Below are positions 46,298-55,082 of a stretch of 64,000 nucleotides of DNA, piece after piece. Source of the stretch: Luteimonas sp. YGD11-2. GTDB taxonomy: Bacteria > Pseudomonadota > Gammaproteobacteria > Xanthomonadales > Xanthomonadaceae. Location of the stretch: contig NZ_CP035376.1 in NCBI RefSeq assembly GCF_004118975.1, positions 620,001 through 684,000 on the forward strand, given 5' to 3'. The notes beneath the pieces were generated by a model. The model was not told where the DNA came from. It searched no databases and saw nothing but the letters and a program-made list of their open reading frames with translations. How positions within the stretch are numbered: the first letter of the stretch is position 1; each line of letters opens with the position of its first letter. The position numbers and the translations under genes were made by a program.

Positions 46298-47674
46298 ATG
46301 CCCATCCACGCCTCCGTCCTCGAACTCATCGCCGACACGCCGATCGTCCGCGCCCAGCGCCTCGACACCGGCGTGTGCGAGCTCTACTTCAAGCTCGAGA
46401 ACCAGAACCCGGGCGGGTCCATCAAGGACCGTATCGGCATGAGCATGATCGAGGCCGCGGAGGCCCGCGGCGACATCAGGCCCGGCGACACCCTGGTCGA
46501 GGGCACTGCCGGCAACACCGGCATTGGCCTGGCGCTGGTAGCGCAGCAGAAGGGCTACCGCCTGGTCCTCGTCGTCCCGGACAAGATGAGCCGCGAGAAG
46601 ATCTTCAACCTCAAGGCGATGGGCGCCGAAGTGGTGCTGACCCGCTCGGACGTCGGCAAGGGGCATCCGGAGTACTACCAGGACCTCGCCGCGCGCGTCG
46701 CCGCCGAGACCCCGGGCGCGTACTTCATCAACCAGTTCGGCAACCCCGACAACCCGGCCGCGCACGAGCACGGCACCGGGCCCGAGATCCTGCGGCAGAT
46801 GGCCGAGGTCGGCGGGCTGGATGCGATCGTGTTCGGCTGTGGCAGCTCCGGCACCATGACCGGCCTGTCGCGCTGCTTTGCCGAGCACGCGCCCGATGTG
46901 GAGATGATCCTCGCCGACCCGGTCGGCTCGATCCTCACCGAATACATCAACGAGGGCACGCTCAGCGACAAGTCCGCCAGCTGGATGGTCGAGGGCATCG
47001 GCGAGGACTTCCTGCCGTCGATCTCCGACTTCTCGCGGGTGAAGAAGGCCTATGCGATTGGCGACAAGGAAAGCTTCCTGACCGCGCGCGAGCTGCTGGA
47101 GAAGGAAGGCATCCTCGGCGGGTCGTCCACCGGCACCCTGCTGGCCGCGGCGCTGAAGTACTGCCGCGAGCAGGCCACGCCGAAGAAGGTGCTGGTGTTC
47201 GTCTGCGACACCGGCAACAAGTACCTGTCGAAGATGTACAACGACTACTGGATGCTCGACAACGGCTTCCTCGAGCGTGAGCAGCACGGCGACCTGCGCG
47301 ACCTGATCCTGCGCCCGTACGCACAGCGCGACACCGTGGTGGTGGCGCCGACCGACCTGCTGGTCACCGCCTACCAGCGGATGAAGCTCTACGACGTCTC
47401 CCAGTTGCCGGTGATGGAGGGCGACCGGCTGGTCGGCATCGTCGACGAGTCCGACGTGCTGCTGCACGTGTATGGCGAAGAGGCCCGCTTCCGCGACCCG
47501 GTCTCGACCGCGATGGTCAGCAAGCTCGACCGGCTGGACGTGAAGTCGCCGATCGAGGCGCTGCTGCCGGTGTTCGACCGGGGGCAGGTGGCGATCGTGG
47601 TCGACGGGGAGCGGTTCCTCGGCCTGATCACCCGCATCGATCTGCTGAACTATCTGCGGCGGCGGGTGCAGTAA
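46298..47674 (+). CDS. cbs: Cystathionine beta-synthase
   Basis: 458-residue PLP enzyme condensing serine and homocysteine to cystathionine. PLP lysine is Lys43 (NPGGSIKDRIG), the phosphate loop is VEGTAGNTGIGLAL and the C-terminal PLP contact is GILGGSSTGTLL. Two CBS domains occupy about 335-390 and 400-455 (VSQLPVMEGDRLVGIVDESD; GQVAIVVDGERFLGLITRID), the arrangement of eukaryotic CBS, but without the N-terminal heme domain. The gamma-lyase/synthase gene follows 247 bases later, making a transsulfuration pair. Confidence 0.95.
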   Translation: MPIHASVLELIADTPIVRAQRLDTGVCELYFKLENQNPGGSIKDRIGMSMIEAAEARGDIRPGDTLVEGTAGNTGIGLALVAQQKGYRLVLVVPDKMSREKIFNLKAMGAEVVLTRSDVGKGHPEYYQDLAARVAAETPGAYFINQFGNPDNPAAHEHGTGPEILRQMAEVGGLDAIVFGCGSSGTMTGLSRCFAEHAPDVEMILADPVGSILTEYINEGTLSDKSASWMVEGIGEDFLPSISDFSRVKKAYAIGDKESFLTARELLEKEGILGGSSTGTLLAAALKYCREQATPKKVLVFVCDTGNKYLSKMYNDYWMLDNGFLEREQHGDLRDLILRPYAQRDTVVVAPTDLLVTAYQRMKLYDVSQLPVMEGDRLVGIVDESDVLLHVYGEEARFRDPVSTAMVSKLDRLDVKSPIEALLPVFDRGQVAIVVDGERFLGLITRIDLLNYLRRRVQ

Positions 47675-47729
47675 GACGGATCCACCGCCTCGATCCTCAC
47701 TCTGCCGTCCGCGGGAGAACCTGCTCAAA

Positions 47730-47849
47730 CCCTTCTCCCGCGCGCGGGAGACAGATCGGCAGGAGTGCCGATCTGGACGGCGAAGCCGCCTGCAAGGCGA
47801 GCGACATGGATGTCGCGAGTCCAGGTGGCCCAACGGGCCGGATGAGGGC
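47730..47849. repeat. Expanded palindromic repeat with internal hairpin cargo
   Basis: Starts as the usual CCCTTCTCCCGC/GCGCGGGAG unit and ends with the usual GGCCGGATGAGGG, but about 90 bases lie between. The inserted part contains a perfect 10-bp hairpin (CAGATCGGCA, loop GGAG, TGCCGATCTG, 47752-47775) and smaller ones such as GACATGGATGTC. Confidence 0.75.
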
Positions 47850-47890
47850 GCTTTGCGTCACCACTGAACCGAAGATTCAGCCCTCGCTGC

Positions 47891-47896
47891 TAGAAT
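47891..47896 (+). promoter_or_regulatory. -10 box of the cystathionine gamma-lyase/synthase gene
   Basis: TAGAAT lies 25 bases before the ATG, with GGAG (47911-47914) at good ribosome-binding distance. The -35 is not clear. Confidence 0.5.
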
Positions 47897-47921
47897 CGGG
47901 CCACTTTTACGGAGTCCCCCG

Positions 47922-49100
47922 ATGTCCGACAAATCCCCCGCGCATGACGAGCGCGCGCTTTCGCTCGCGACCCTGGCGATCCACGGCGGTCAGCATCCGG
48001 ATCCGTCCACCGGCGCGGTGATGACGCCGATCTACGCGACGTCCACCTACGCCCAGTCGAGCCCCGGCGAGCACCAGGGCTTCGAGTACTCGCGCACGCA
48101 CAACCCCACGCGCTTCGCCTATGAGCGCGGCGTCGCCGCACTCGAAGGCGGCAGCCGCGGCTTCGCGTTCGCTTCGGGCCTGGCCGCGTCGTCAACTGTG
48201 CTGGAACTGCTGGATGCCGGCAGCCACATCATCGCCATGGACGACGTCTACGGCGGCACCTACCGCCTGTTCGAGCGTGTCCGCCGCCGCACCGCCGGGC
48301 TGGAAGTGAGCTGGGTCGACCTCAGCGACACCGACGCATTCGAGGCGGCGATCCGCCCCGAAACCCGGATGGTCTGGATCGAGACGCCGACCAACCCGAT
48401 GCTGAAGCTGGTCGACATCGAGAAGATCGCCGCGATCGCCCGAAAGCGCGGCCTGCTGGTGGTGGTCGACAACACCTTCGCCTCGCCGATCCTGCAGCGT
48501 CCACTCACGCTGGGTGCCGACCTGGTGCTGCACTCGGCAACCAAGTACCTCAACGGCCACTCCGACATGGTCGGCGGCATGGTCGTGGTTGGTGACAACG
48601 CCGAGCTCGCCGAGCAGCTGGCGTTCCTGCAGAACTCGATTGGCGGCGTGCAGGGTCCGTTCGACAGCTTCCTCGCCCTGCGTGGCCTGAAGACGCTGCA
48701 CCTGCGCATGAAGGCGCACTGCGAGAATGCGCAGGCGATCGCCGAGTTCCTGCAGGGGCATTCCGCCGTGGAGCAGGTGATCTATCCGGGGCTCGCGTCG
48801 CATCCGCAGCACGAGCTGGCAAAGAAGCAGATGGACGGTTTCGGCGGCATCGTCTCGGTGCGCGTCAAGGGCGGCTACGAGGCGGCCAAGCGCTTCTGCG
48901 AGCGCACGCAACTGTTCACCCTGGCCGAATCGCTGGGCGGCGTGGAGAGCCTGGTCAACCACCCGGCGGTGATGACGCATGCGTCGGTGCCGGTGGAGCG
49001 GCGGGCGACGCTGGGGATTGCGGATGATCTGGTGCGGTTGAGTGTGGGGGTGGAGGCCGCGACCGATCTGACTTCCGATCTCGACGCAGCCCTGCGATAA
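47922..49100 (+). CDS. Cystathionine gamma-lyase/gamma-synthase family PLP enzyme
   Basis: 392-residue Cys/Met metabolism PLP enzyme. The PLP lysine is Lys208 (LVLHSATKYLNGHSDMVGG). The substrate-binding region EYSRTHNPTRFAYERGVAAL and GSHIIAMDDVYGGTYRLF are conserved. Sequence alone does not separate gamma-lyase (cysteine formation) from gamma-synthase (methionine synthesis); pairing with cystathionine beta-synthase favours gamma-lyase activity, giving homocysteine to cysteine conversion. Starts MSDKSPAHDERALSLATLA. Confidence 0.93.
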   Translation: MSDKSPAHDERALSLATLAIHGGQHPDPSTGAVMTPIYATSTYAQSSPGEHQGFEYSRTHNPTRFAYERGVAALEGGSRGFAFASGLAASSTVLELLDAGSHIIAMDDVYGGTYRLFERVRRRTAGLEVSWVDLSDTDAFEAAIRPETRMVWIETPTNPMLKLVDIEKIAAIARKRGLLVVVDNTFASPILQRPLTLGADLVLHSATKYLNGHSDMVGGMVVVGDNAELAEQLAFLQNSIGGVQGPFDSFLALRGLKTLHLRMKAHCENAQAIAEFLQGHSAVEQVIYPGLASHPQHELAKKQMDGFGGIVSVRVKGGYEAAKRFCERTQLFTLAESLGGVESLVNHPAVMTHASVPVERRATLGIADDLVRLSVGVEAATDLTSDLDAALR

Positions 49101-49104
49101 CAGA

Positions 49105-49128
49105 AAAGCCCCGGGTAACCGGGGCTTT
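49105..49128. terminator. Intrinsic terminator between the lyase gene and the convergent secretion operon
   Basis: A perfect 10-bp stem AAAGCCCCGG, loop GTAA, CCGGGGCTTT. Its A-rich 5' and T-rich 3' ends allow use from both strands. Confidence 0.88.
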
Positions 49129-49160
49129 CGACCTTTACGAACGGTCCAACGCGCCGTTTT

Positions 49161-49721
49161 CTACTTCGTCAGAGGACATTCGATCCGCACGCCTTCCCGG
49201 CCTGCCTTGCTCAATGTGTCCCAATAGAAAGCGCAGGCGAGCATGTTCGTGCTCGAGCTCTTCATCGCCGACATGGCGTTCACCATGAGCTGGGGTTGCC
49301 CGACGATCTCATCCAGCCTGCTCTGGTCCACATCCTCTTCGGCGAACTGCAACGTGCCCGAGCCATCGAGCTCGTGCACGTCCTTCAACAGTTCGACGAG
49401 TCCGAATTCATTGGTCGGAGCCGAGGAGCCCGGAGCAGGATCACCGCCAAGAATCACCTCGACGCGCACCTTTTCCCCTGCGCTGGCCAGTGCCTGCTCC
49501 GCGTCGGGGGGCAGCGTCACCTCGATCTTGACTCCAGTCACCTCGGGCGGCGGGCCCGCAGGGGAGTTCGCCACCTGGGCCGGCACCGTCTGATCCGCGC
49601 TCGACGCAGTGGCGGTCTGGTCGCCATCCGCGTCGGTATCGGCTTCCCGGCGCGCACAGCTGGCGAGCAGCACGGCGAGCGCGAGGAAGGCTGTCATTTT
49701 CGTTAGAGCGTTGAGCTTCAT
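49161..49721 (-). CDS. Unknown lipoprotein at the end of the type II secretion operon
   Basis: 186 residues. The signal peptide ends in the lipobox LLASC with lipidation at Cys22, followed by an acidic, Thr/Ser/Ala-rich linker and a compact C-terminal domain (VRVEVILGG, LQFAEEDVDQSRLDEIVGQP, STNMLACAFYWDTLSKAG) with two further cysteines. I do not recognise a family. It starts 13 bases after the secretin stop, so it is last in the same transcript. Position suggests a secretin-associated factor (pilotin-like) or substrate-specific component, but nothing in the sequence proves it. Confidence 0.75.
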   Translation of the reverse strand: MKLNALTKMTAFLALAVLLASCARREADTDADGDQTATASSADQTVPAQVANSPAGPPPEVTGVKIEVTLPPDAEQALASAGEKVRVEVILGGDPAPGSSAPTNEFGLVELLKDVHELDGSGTLQFAEEDVDQSRLDEIVGQPQLMVNAMSAMKSSSTNMLACAFYWDTLSKAGREGVRIECPLTK

Positions 49722-49734
49722 CGGGTAGTCCGCG

Positions 49735-51897
49735 TCAATCAGAAATGGGAGGGGAAAGCAGCAACGGCGCAGGGGGACGCTGAGGGGGCAGTACCGGGCC
49801 TGGCGGTTGTACCGGCAACGCCTCTTCCAGATCCAGCAGATCGAAGCGGTCGGCGACCACTCGGCTGAGCTCGGTTGCCTGATCCTGTGATTCCACGATG
49901 TACGGAATGATCAGGAGCACGAGCTCGGTCTTTGCCTGCTTCAAGGTCTGACTCTTGAAAAGATTGCCGAGGATGGGAACATCCTTGATGAACGGTATTC
50001 CGCTCTCGGTATTGGTGTTGCTCGTCGATATCAGACCGGCCATCACCACGGACCCGCCATCCCGAAGGCTGAGGGAAGTGTTGAGGCTGCGATTGAAAAT
50101 CGACGGCGATCCGGCCGTTGAGTCGGAGCTCAGCGGAAGCGCCTCGCTGACTTCCTGGCTGATCTCCAGGTCGATCCGGTCATCCGAATAGACCGTCGGC
50201 TTGATGTTGAGAATTACGCCCGTCTTCCGATACTGGATCGACTGCAGCAGGTTGGTGTTGCCATCCGTCTGCTGGTTCGAGGTCGTGGTCATGGTGACTG
50301 TCGGAACCTCCGTGCCGACGTCGATGCTCGCCTCGCTGCCGCTTTTCACCAGCAGCCTCGGCGTGGAAAGGATGCTGACACGGTTGTCGGATGCGAGCGC
50401 CGTCAATGCAAGCCGGTTCTGACCTGCAACATCAACCAGGTAGGTCAGCCCACCTGATGGTCCCGGGTTGTTTCCGCCGGAGCCGCTACCGCTGTAGATG
50501 CTGCCGTCGAAGCGCCCCCAGCCATTCTTGGCGAACCAGCTCAGGCCGTACTCGAGATCGTCATTGAGCGTTACCTCCGCGATCGTGACTTCGATCATGA
50601 CCTGGCGAGGCGCGCGGTCCATCTGGCGGATCAAGCCGAGCATCCGTTCCCATTGCGCGGGATCACCCTGGAAGATGAGCGCATTGCGTGGCTCGTCGAC
50701 GAGGATCGACGAGCCCGGTGCCGTGCGAACTGCGGCTGCACCCTGGCTGGGCGCTCCGCCAGCAGTCCCTGCCCCCGCCGTAGCGGCCGGAGTGTTGGCG
50801 GTGGTCCCCTGAAGGCTGTTGGTAAGCACACTGGCAATGTCGATCGCCTTCGTGTTTCGCACCTGGTAATAGAACATTGATTCGGAACCGGCGTGCTGGC
50901 TCGGCCGATCGAGTTCGCGTGCCCACGAGACCGCGTAATTCAACGTGTCCTGGCTGGTCGCGAACACGATGACGGAATTCGCTGCAGCGATCGGCAGCAC
51001 GATCACGCTTGCGGGCGAACCGGCGCTACGGTTTGCGCTGTACCCCTGGAGATTGAGGACTTCAGTGAGCCGGTTTGAAAGTTCGTCAGCCGTCATGAAG
51101 ACAGGCTCGAGCCGTGTGCTGACCCGACCCCGCATCAGCGGCCTGTCAAAGACACGAAGTGCTTCGATTGCCTGACGCACCTGGCTCGGGCGCCCCTGCA
51201 GCAGGATTGCATTGCGCGCGGTCTCCTCGGTGATGCGCAACTCCTGGCCGAACAACGTCGTCAACCAGCGAACAGCGTCACCGCTACGGACCACCTCAAG
51301 CTCGATCAGCTGGAACACGGGCCGATGGGAAGTGGGAACACTTGGTAATGCGCGACCGCTGACAACCAAAGGGGGGGTCGCGGACGTGCCCTGCGCCGCC
51401 ATCCGCAACTGCACCAGGCCACCCTCGAACTCCACGGACACCCCATATTCCGCCAGCACCTGTCGTGTGAGGCGGAACAGTTCGATCGGGCGCAGGTTCT
51501 CCTGGGTGTTGAGCGTCACCAGCTCCTGAAGTTGCGCTACCTGTGGGTCGATGTTGAGGTTCAGGCCGAGGATATTGTTGAACACCTCGTTTGCCAGAAC
51601 GGTGATCGGCAAGTCCTGTACGTTGATTCGTACGGGCGTGTCGGGCATCGGCGGCAACATTTCGCCGGAGCCCAGTGAAACGCTTGCACTGCTGGGCATG
51701 TCCACGCGCGGCGTGGCGCTCTGGACCAGATCCGTGGGCTGTGCGCTGTTGTCCACGATGGGGTCGGCCTGCACATACTGCGGCTTCGCTGGAACAGCGA
51801 GCGGAGCTGGTGCGCGGGTCCGTTCGTGTGGGCTTGCGCAGGCCGCCAGGAGCGTAACGGCAAACGCGATGCCGATGGTTGGGCGATAAAAGGTCAT
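49735..51897 (-). CDS. gspD: Type II secretion secretin GspD (lipoprotein type, XpsD-like)
   Basis: 720-residue outer-membrane secretin forming the exit channel. It is a lipoprotein (lipobox LLAAC, Cys20), as XpsD is. After a Pro/Ala-rich linker come the N0 domain (about 88-150, VRINVQDLPITVLANEVFN), the N1-N3 modules (170-440, with TARNAILLQGRPSQVRQAIE and GSSILVDEPRNALIFQGDP) and the secretin core (450-670: ASDNRVSILSTPRLLVKSGS, VDVGTEVPTV-type loop, GGSVVMAGLISTSNT, IPFIKDVPILGNLFKS). The Pro-rich C-terminal tail may be an S-domain substitute. Ten bases downstream of the gspN-like gene. Confidence 0.93.
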   Translation of the reverse strand: MTFYRPTIGIAFAVTLLAACASPHERTRAPAPLAVPAKPQYVQADPIVDNSAQPTDLVQSATPRVDMPSSASVSLGSGEMLPPMPDTPVRINVQDLPITVLANEVFNNILGLNLNIDPQVAQLQELVTLNTQENLRPIELFRLTRQVLAEYGVSVEFEGGLVQLRMAAQGTSATPPLVVSGRALPSVPTSHRPVFQLIELEVVRSGDAVRWLTTLFGQELRITEETARNAILLQGRPSQVRQAIEALRVFDRPLMRGRVSTRLEPVFMTADELSNRLTEVLNLQGYSANRSAGSPASVIVLPIAAANSVIVFATSQDTLNYAVSWARELDRPSQHAGSESMFYYQVRNTKAIDIASVLTNSLQGTTANTPAATAGAGTAGGAPSQGAAAVRTAPGSSILVDEPRNALIFQGDPAQWERMLGLIRQMDRAPRQVMIEVTIAEVTLNDDLEYGLSWFAKNGWGRFDGSIYSGSGSGGNNPGPSGGLTYLVDVAGQNRLALTALASDNRVSILSTPRLLVKSGSEASIDVGTEVPTVTMTTTSNQQTDGNTNLLQSIQYRKTGVILNIKPTVYSDDRIDLEISQEVSEALPLSSDSTAGSPSIFNRSLNTSLSLRDGGSVVMAGLISTSNTNTESGIPFIKDVPILGNLFKSQTLKQAKTELVLLIIPYIVESQDQATELSRVVADRFDLLDLEEALPVQPPGPVLPPQRPPAPLLLSPPISD

Positions 51898-51906
51898 GAA
51901 GCTCTC

Positions 51907-52380
51907 TTATTCCGAAGCAGCTGGCGTGACATCACACGAGCCCGACGAGCGGATGGGTTGCTTGCGGTGCATCTGGTAAACGCGTGTGCAGCCTTCGAGG
52001 TCAACTGTGATTGTGTCGCGGTCGATGCTGACCAGCCTGCTTCCATCCGGCAGCAATTCCCCGGCGACGAGGCGGCGCGCCTGCCTGGTCCCCGCTTCAA
52101 TCACCAGTGCCTGCGTAAGTCCGGCTTCGGTCAGCCCGGCAAGCTGCCATGCCACGGCTGCAGACGGTGCGTCCCCACCCTCCGATGCGTCCGCCTGCCA
52201 TCGCAACTTCCCTGCCTCGGTGAAGGCGTCGGAGGAGAAGCGGGCGATCTGCTCGCGCGGGGGGAGCGACCATTGGCCCACATCGTCACGTTGACGCGGG
52301 ATGGGCGGCGGTGGCCACGAGGCACCAATGATAAGGCCTCCTATGATGCAAGCTGCCACGACAAGGTACACACGCCTCAT
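51907..52380 (-). CDS. gspN: Type II secretion protein N/C (XpsN-like, HR domain)
   Basis: 157 residues with one N-terminal membrane helix (RRVYLVVAACIIGGLIIGAS), a Pro-rich linker and a periplasmic domain resembling the GspC homology region (WQLAGLTEAGLTQALVIE, RRLVAGELLPDGSRLVSIDR). In Xanthomonas the gene at this place, xpsN, links the inner-membrane L/M proteins to the secretin D and replaces GspC. It overlaps gspM by four bases. Shorter than XpsN as I recall it, so only the core is kept. Confidence 0.78.
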   Translation of the reverse strand: MRRVYLVVAACIIGGLIIGASWPPPPIPRQRDDVGQWSLPPREQIARFSSDAFTEAGKLRWQADASEGGDAPSAAVAWQLAGLTEAGLTQALVIEAGTRQARRLVAGELLPDGSRLVSIDRDTITVDLEGCTRVYQMHRKQPIRSSGSCDVTPAASE

Positions 52381-52970
52381 GGCGTTGCCTGCTGGTCAGC
52401 CGGCGCAATCCGGTAGAACGCATTGACGCCAAAGCTCGCCAGCTGATTGACGTCACTGCGAATCTCCGCGCTCTCGATCACGACGAGATTGGCACTGCTC
52501 TCGATCTGTCGTGCCACATTGAGGGCCTCGCGTGCCGTCATCCCGGCGCGCAGGGTGGCGCGAATCCGGAACAGGCCTGGCATCGATTCCACCGGGGCCG
52601 CGCCCTCCACGGAAATGCGAACGCTTTCGGTGTCGGCGATGCTGTTGCCCAGCCCGGCAAGCCAGCCCTGCACGGCGGCCTGCGCAACGCCGCTGGTGGG
52701 GGCAGATGGAATCTCCGCCAGAAGGCTTTCGTGCAGCTCAGCCGACTCGCGCTGGCGCGCGATCCAGACGTCCTGGCCCTGCAACGAACGGATCTGGCGC
52801 AGACGCGCCTCCTGCTCGATGGACATGTCCTGCGCGTGCGATCGCAGACTCTCGAGTCCCTGCAAGCCAAGGACGGCAGCGAGAACGCCGATCACCAACA
52901 ATGCCCATCGCAACCAGGGGGTCGCGTTGAGCTGCTCGCGAAGCTTGGCAGTCAGCTGGGCTCGATTCAC
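52377..52970 (-). CDS. gspM: Type II secretion protein M (GspM/XpsM)
   Basis: 197-residue inner-membrane protein: a short cytoplasmic start, one helix (WLRWALLVIGVLAAVLGLQG), a coiled-coil segment (QEARLRQIRSLQGQDVWIAR) and a C-terminal ferredoxin-like periplasmic domain (GLFRIRATLRAGMTAREALN). Stabilises GspL and contacts pseudopilins. Four-base overlaps on both sides. Confidence 0.87.
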   Translation of the reverse strand: MNRAQLTAKLREQLNATPWLRWALLVIGVLAAVLGLQGLESLRSHAQDMSIEQEARLRQIRSLQGQDVWIARQRESAELHESLLAEIPSAPTSGVAQAAVQGWLAGLGNSIADTESVRISVEGAAPVESMPGLFRIRATLRAGMTAREALNVARQIESSANLVVIESAEIRSDVNQLASFGVNAFYRIAPADQQATP

Positions 52971-54061
52971 GTCTCACCAGTCGGCGGCAGCACGGGCGTG
53001 ATAAGCGCGCGGATAACGATCTCGCCACCACGCCCGACATCAGTGGTAACTCCTTCGAAATAGGGCGAGGCTTCCCAGGTTTCGACCAGGGACTGCGGAT
53101 CCGCGTTTGCTCCTGACAATGTGATCTCCACGCGTTCCGGCACCGGCTGGCTCCACTGAGAGATGTGCGCATCGCCGGGAACAAGCCGGGCGGCTTCGGC
53201 CAGCAGCTCGATGAGCGAGCGGGGAGCGCGCAGGGCGATCAGCTGGTCGATGGCAACCCGATGGCCGTCAGCGGCTTCGCGCGCCGCAAGAATCCGCTTG
53301 AGCGGATCGTCGAGCTGCTCCGCTGCGCGCTCGGCCTGCAAGGTGTCCAGGTGACTCCTCAACAGACTGCCCGTCTGTACTGCCGCAATGGTAACCACCA
53401 GCAAGGCTGCCGCGAGAGCGGCAGTGGGTAGATGCCGCTCCAGTCCGGAGAGCTGCAAGGACGCGCGCCCCGTGCCCGTCCGAGCGCCCCAAGGCCTGGC
53501 CTGCGTACTCGACTCCACTGCCGCGGGCGCGCCCACCCCCGGGGATACCTGCCCTGCGGCGCGGACATAGCTGTGCCATTGCTCGGCGGTGGGTAACGTG
53601 GGCCACCATCGACTGGCGGTCAGCGATCCTTCGTGCCAGACGCGCCCCTCGAAACCTTCGTGAAGCGCGAGAAGCTCGGCCCCGGTGGTATGGGGACTTC
53701 TGACATACAGGGGTTCGGGCTCGAAGCGGACCTTGCCCACGCGCACCTGCCTTGACGACAGCAGTTCCTCGACCCTCGATCGCGACCAGTACCACACTGC
53801 GGCCCGGCCATCGGGCCCCCAGGCAACGCCAAACTCCGGGTCCGGGAACGGCGCGGCACGCCGTACGGCCAGGCCGACGAAATCGCGCTGCTGCTTCTCC
53901 GGAACCCGGCTGGCATCCACGTGCACGAACAGGCAAAGTGCCCGCCCGACGAGGCAGACGAGGGCATCACTGCCTTCACTCTCCAGCGTCAGGTTCGAGT
54001 CTTTTCCCAGCAGGATCCGGCGGGGTGAAAAGCGGCGTTGAAGGCGCTTCACCCAGGGCAT
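52967..54061 (-). CDS. gspL: Type II secretion protein L (GspL/XpsL)
   Basis: 364 residues from the ATG at 54061. The cytoplasmic actin-like domain (about 1-200) binds GspE; one membrane helix lies near 215-235 (LPTAALAAALLVVTIAAVQ), followed by a periplasmic coiled coil and a ferredoxin-like domain (VEITLSGANADPQSLVETWE). The start overlaps the gspK end by 86 bases; no nearer in-frame start codon is seen, and the first 15 residues (MPWVKRLQRRFSPRR) are very basic. Confidence 0.86.
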   Translation of the reverse strand: MPWVKRLQRRFSPRRILLGKDSNLTLESEGSDALVCLVGRALCLFVHVDASRVPEKQQRDFVGLAVRRAAPFPDPEFGVAWGPDGRAAVWYWSRSRVEELLSSRQVRVGKVRFEPEPLYVRSPHTTGAELLALHEGFEGRVWHEGSLTASRWWPTLPTAEQWHSYVRAAGQVSPGVGAPAAVESSTQARPWGARTGTGRASLQLSGLERHLPTAALAAALLVVTIAAVQTGSLLRSHLDTLQAERAAEQLDDPLKRILAAREAADGHRVAIDQLIALRAPRSLIELLAEAARLVPGDAHISQWSQPVPERVEITLSGANADPQSLVETWEASPYFEGVTTDVGRGGEIVIRALITPVLPPTGET

Positions 54062-55082
54062 CGTCCGATTGATTCTCACGCGCGAGGATGACCTCGTAGT
54101 CGATTTGCCAAGGCGGACCACCGATGGCGTAAGGCGTCAGGCTCCAGTGAACGAGTCTCTTAACGCCTCGACGACGATCCCACAGGATAAGGTTGCCGGC
54201 CCGGTTTGGAAAGAGGGTGACGTTGTCCTCCATGAAAGGCGGGATGGGGAACAATTCCCGCACCTGCCAAACGGAGACGATCGGGGAGTGCACCCGGTAT
54301 GAAACCAGTCGCTGTGCGCTGGCCTCGTCCATGCCCGGGATCAGCGCCAGCACGCTTGCGGGAGCACTGTTGAGGTTGATGGTGCCACCGCGGTGCGCGG
54401 AAAGAATGCCCAGAAGCCGGTCATCGTCCAGGGACGCAAGCGCGTCATCCCATTGCAGGATGCGCCGGAACTCCAGGGGCGTGGCAACGGCCCGGTTGGG
54501 CGGCGGCGGGCGGCCAGCCTTCTCGTAATGCTCCGCTTCGGCCCCGTCCAGGCGGTGGAGTGAGTCGGGATCCTGATAGTCGAGCCGTTTGGCTTCCAGG
54601 CCGGACCACTGTTCGGGTGGCACCCCCAGCTTGGAGTAGAAGGCCTCGAGCAGTGCAGGCGAAGCCCAGTTCGGGCTCAGCAGCCCTGCATCGTCCTGCA
54701 GTGCGAACGCCGCGTTTCCGAGGCCCCGGTAGCTGGTCCCATCGAGCCGGATGTCGTTGCCCGTGGGTAGCGCACTTGCGCCATCCGCATCGTCATCGAG
54801 CATTGCAGCCGTTGCAGCAGGCGATGGGAGCGCCGCAAGGCCGGCAATGTTTCGCCGATGGGTGGAGAGCATGAACAGCAGCGTCTCCTGCGTGGAGCGC
54901 ATATCGAGATCGCCCTCGAAGCGCTCGATCTCGACCTGGGCTTCTTCCACTGCGCGCCGCCCGGACGTGGCAACCGCCGACGCGAGTACGGTCAGCACCA
55001 CGACCAGCGCCAGCACGATCACGAGTACGAAGCCGCCTTCTGACTGGCGGCGCCGCTTCGGACTAATCCGTCTCGGGTTCAT
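53976..55082 (-). CDS. gspK: Type II secretion minor pseudopilin K (GspK/XpsK)
   Basis: 368-residue tip pseudopilin. The basic leader ends at Gly-Phe (SEGGFVLVIVLALVVVLTVL), and Glu at +5 is absent as is usual for GspK. The GspK core includes DDAGLLSPNWASP and the helix-hairpin motif GGTINLNSAPASVLALIPGM, then VSVWQVRELFPIPPF. Caps the pseudopilus with I and J. Its 3' end overlaps gspL by 86 bases and its start overlaps gspJ by 20. Confidence 0.92.
   Translation of the reverse strand: MNPRRISPKRRRQSEGGFVLVIVLALVVVLTVLASAVATSGRRAVEEAQVEIERFEGDLDMRSTQETLLFMLSTHRRNIAGLAALPSPAATAAMLDDDADGASALPTGNDIRLDGTSYRGLGNAAFALQDDAGLLSPNWASPALLEAFYSKLGVPPEQWSGLEAKRLDYQDPDSLHRLDGAEAEHYEKAGRPPPPNRAVATPLEFRRILQWDDALASLDDDRLLGILSAHRGGTINLNSAPASVLALIPGMDEASAQRLVSYRVHSPIVSVWQVRELFPIPPFMEDNVTLFPNRAGNLILWDRRRGVKRLVHWSLTPYAIGGPPWQIDYEVILARENQSDDALGEAPSTPLFTPPDPAGKRLEPDAGE

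Noticed and set aside
47675..47921. SAM or other sulfur riboswitch before the cystathionine genes
   Set aside because: The structured sequence is the genomic palindromic repeat; no riboswitch core was found.
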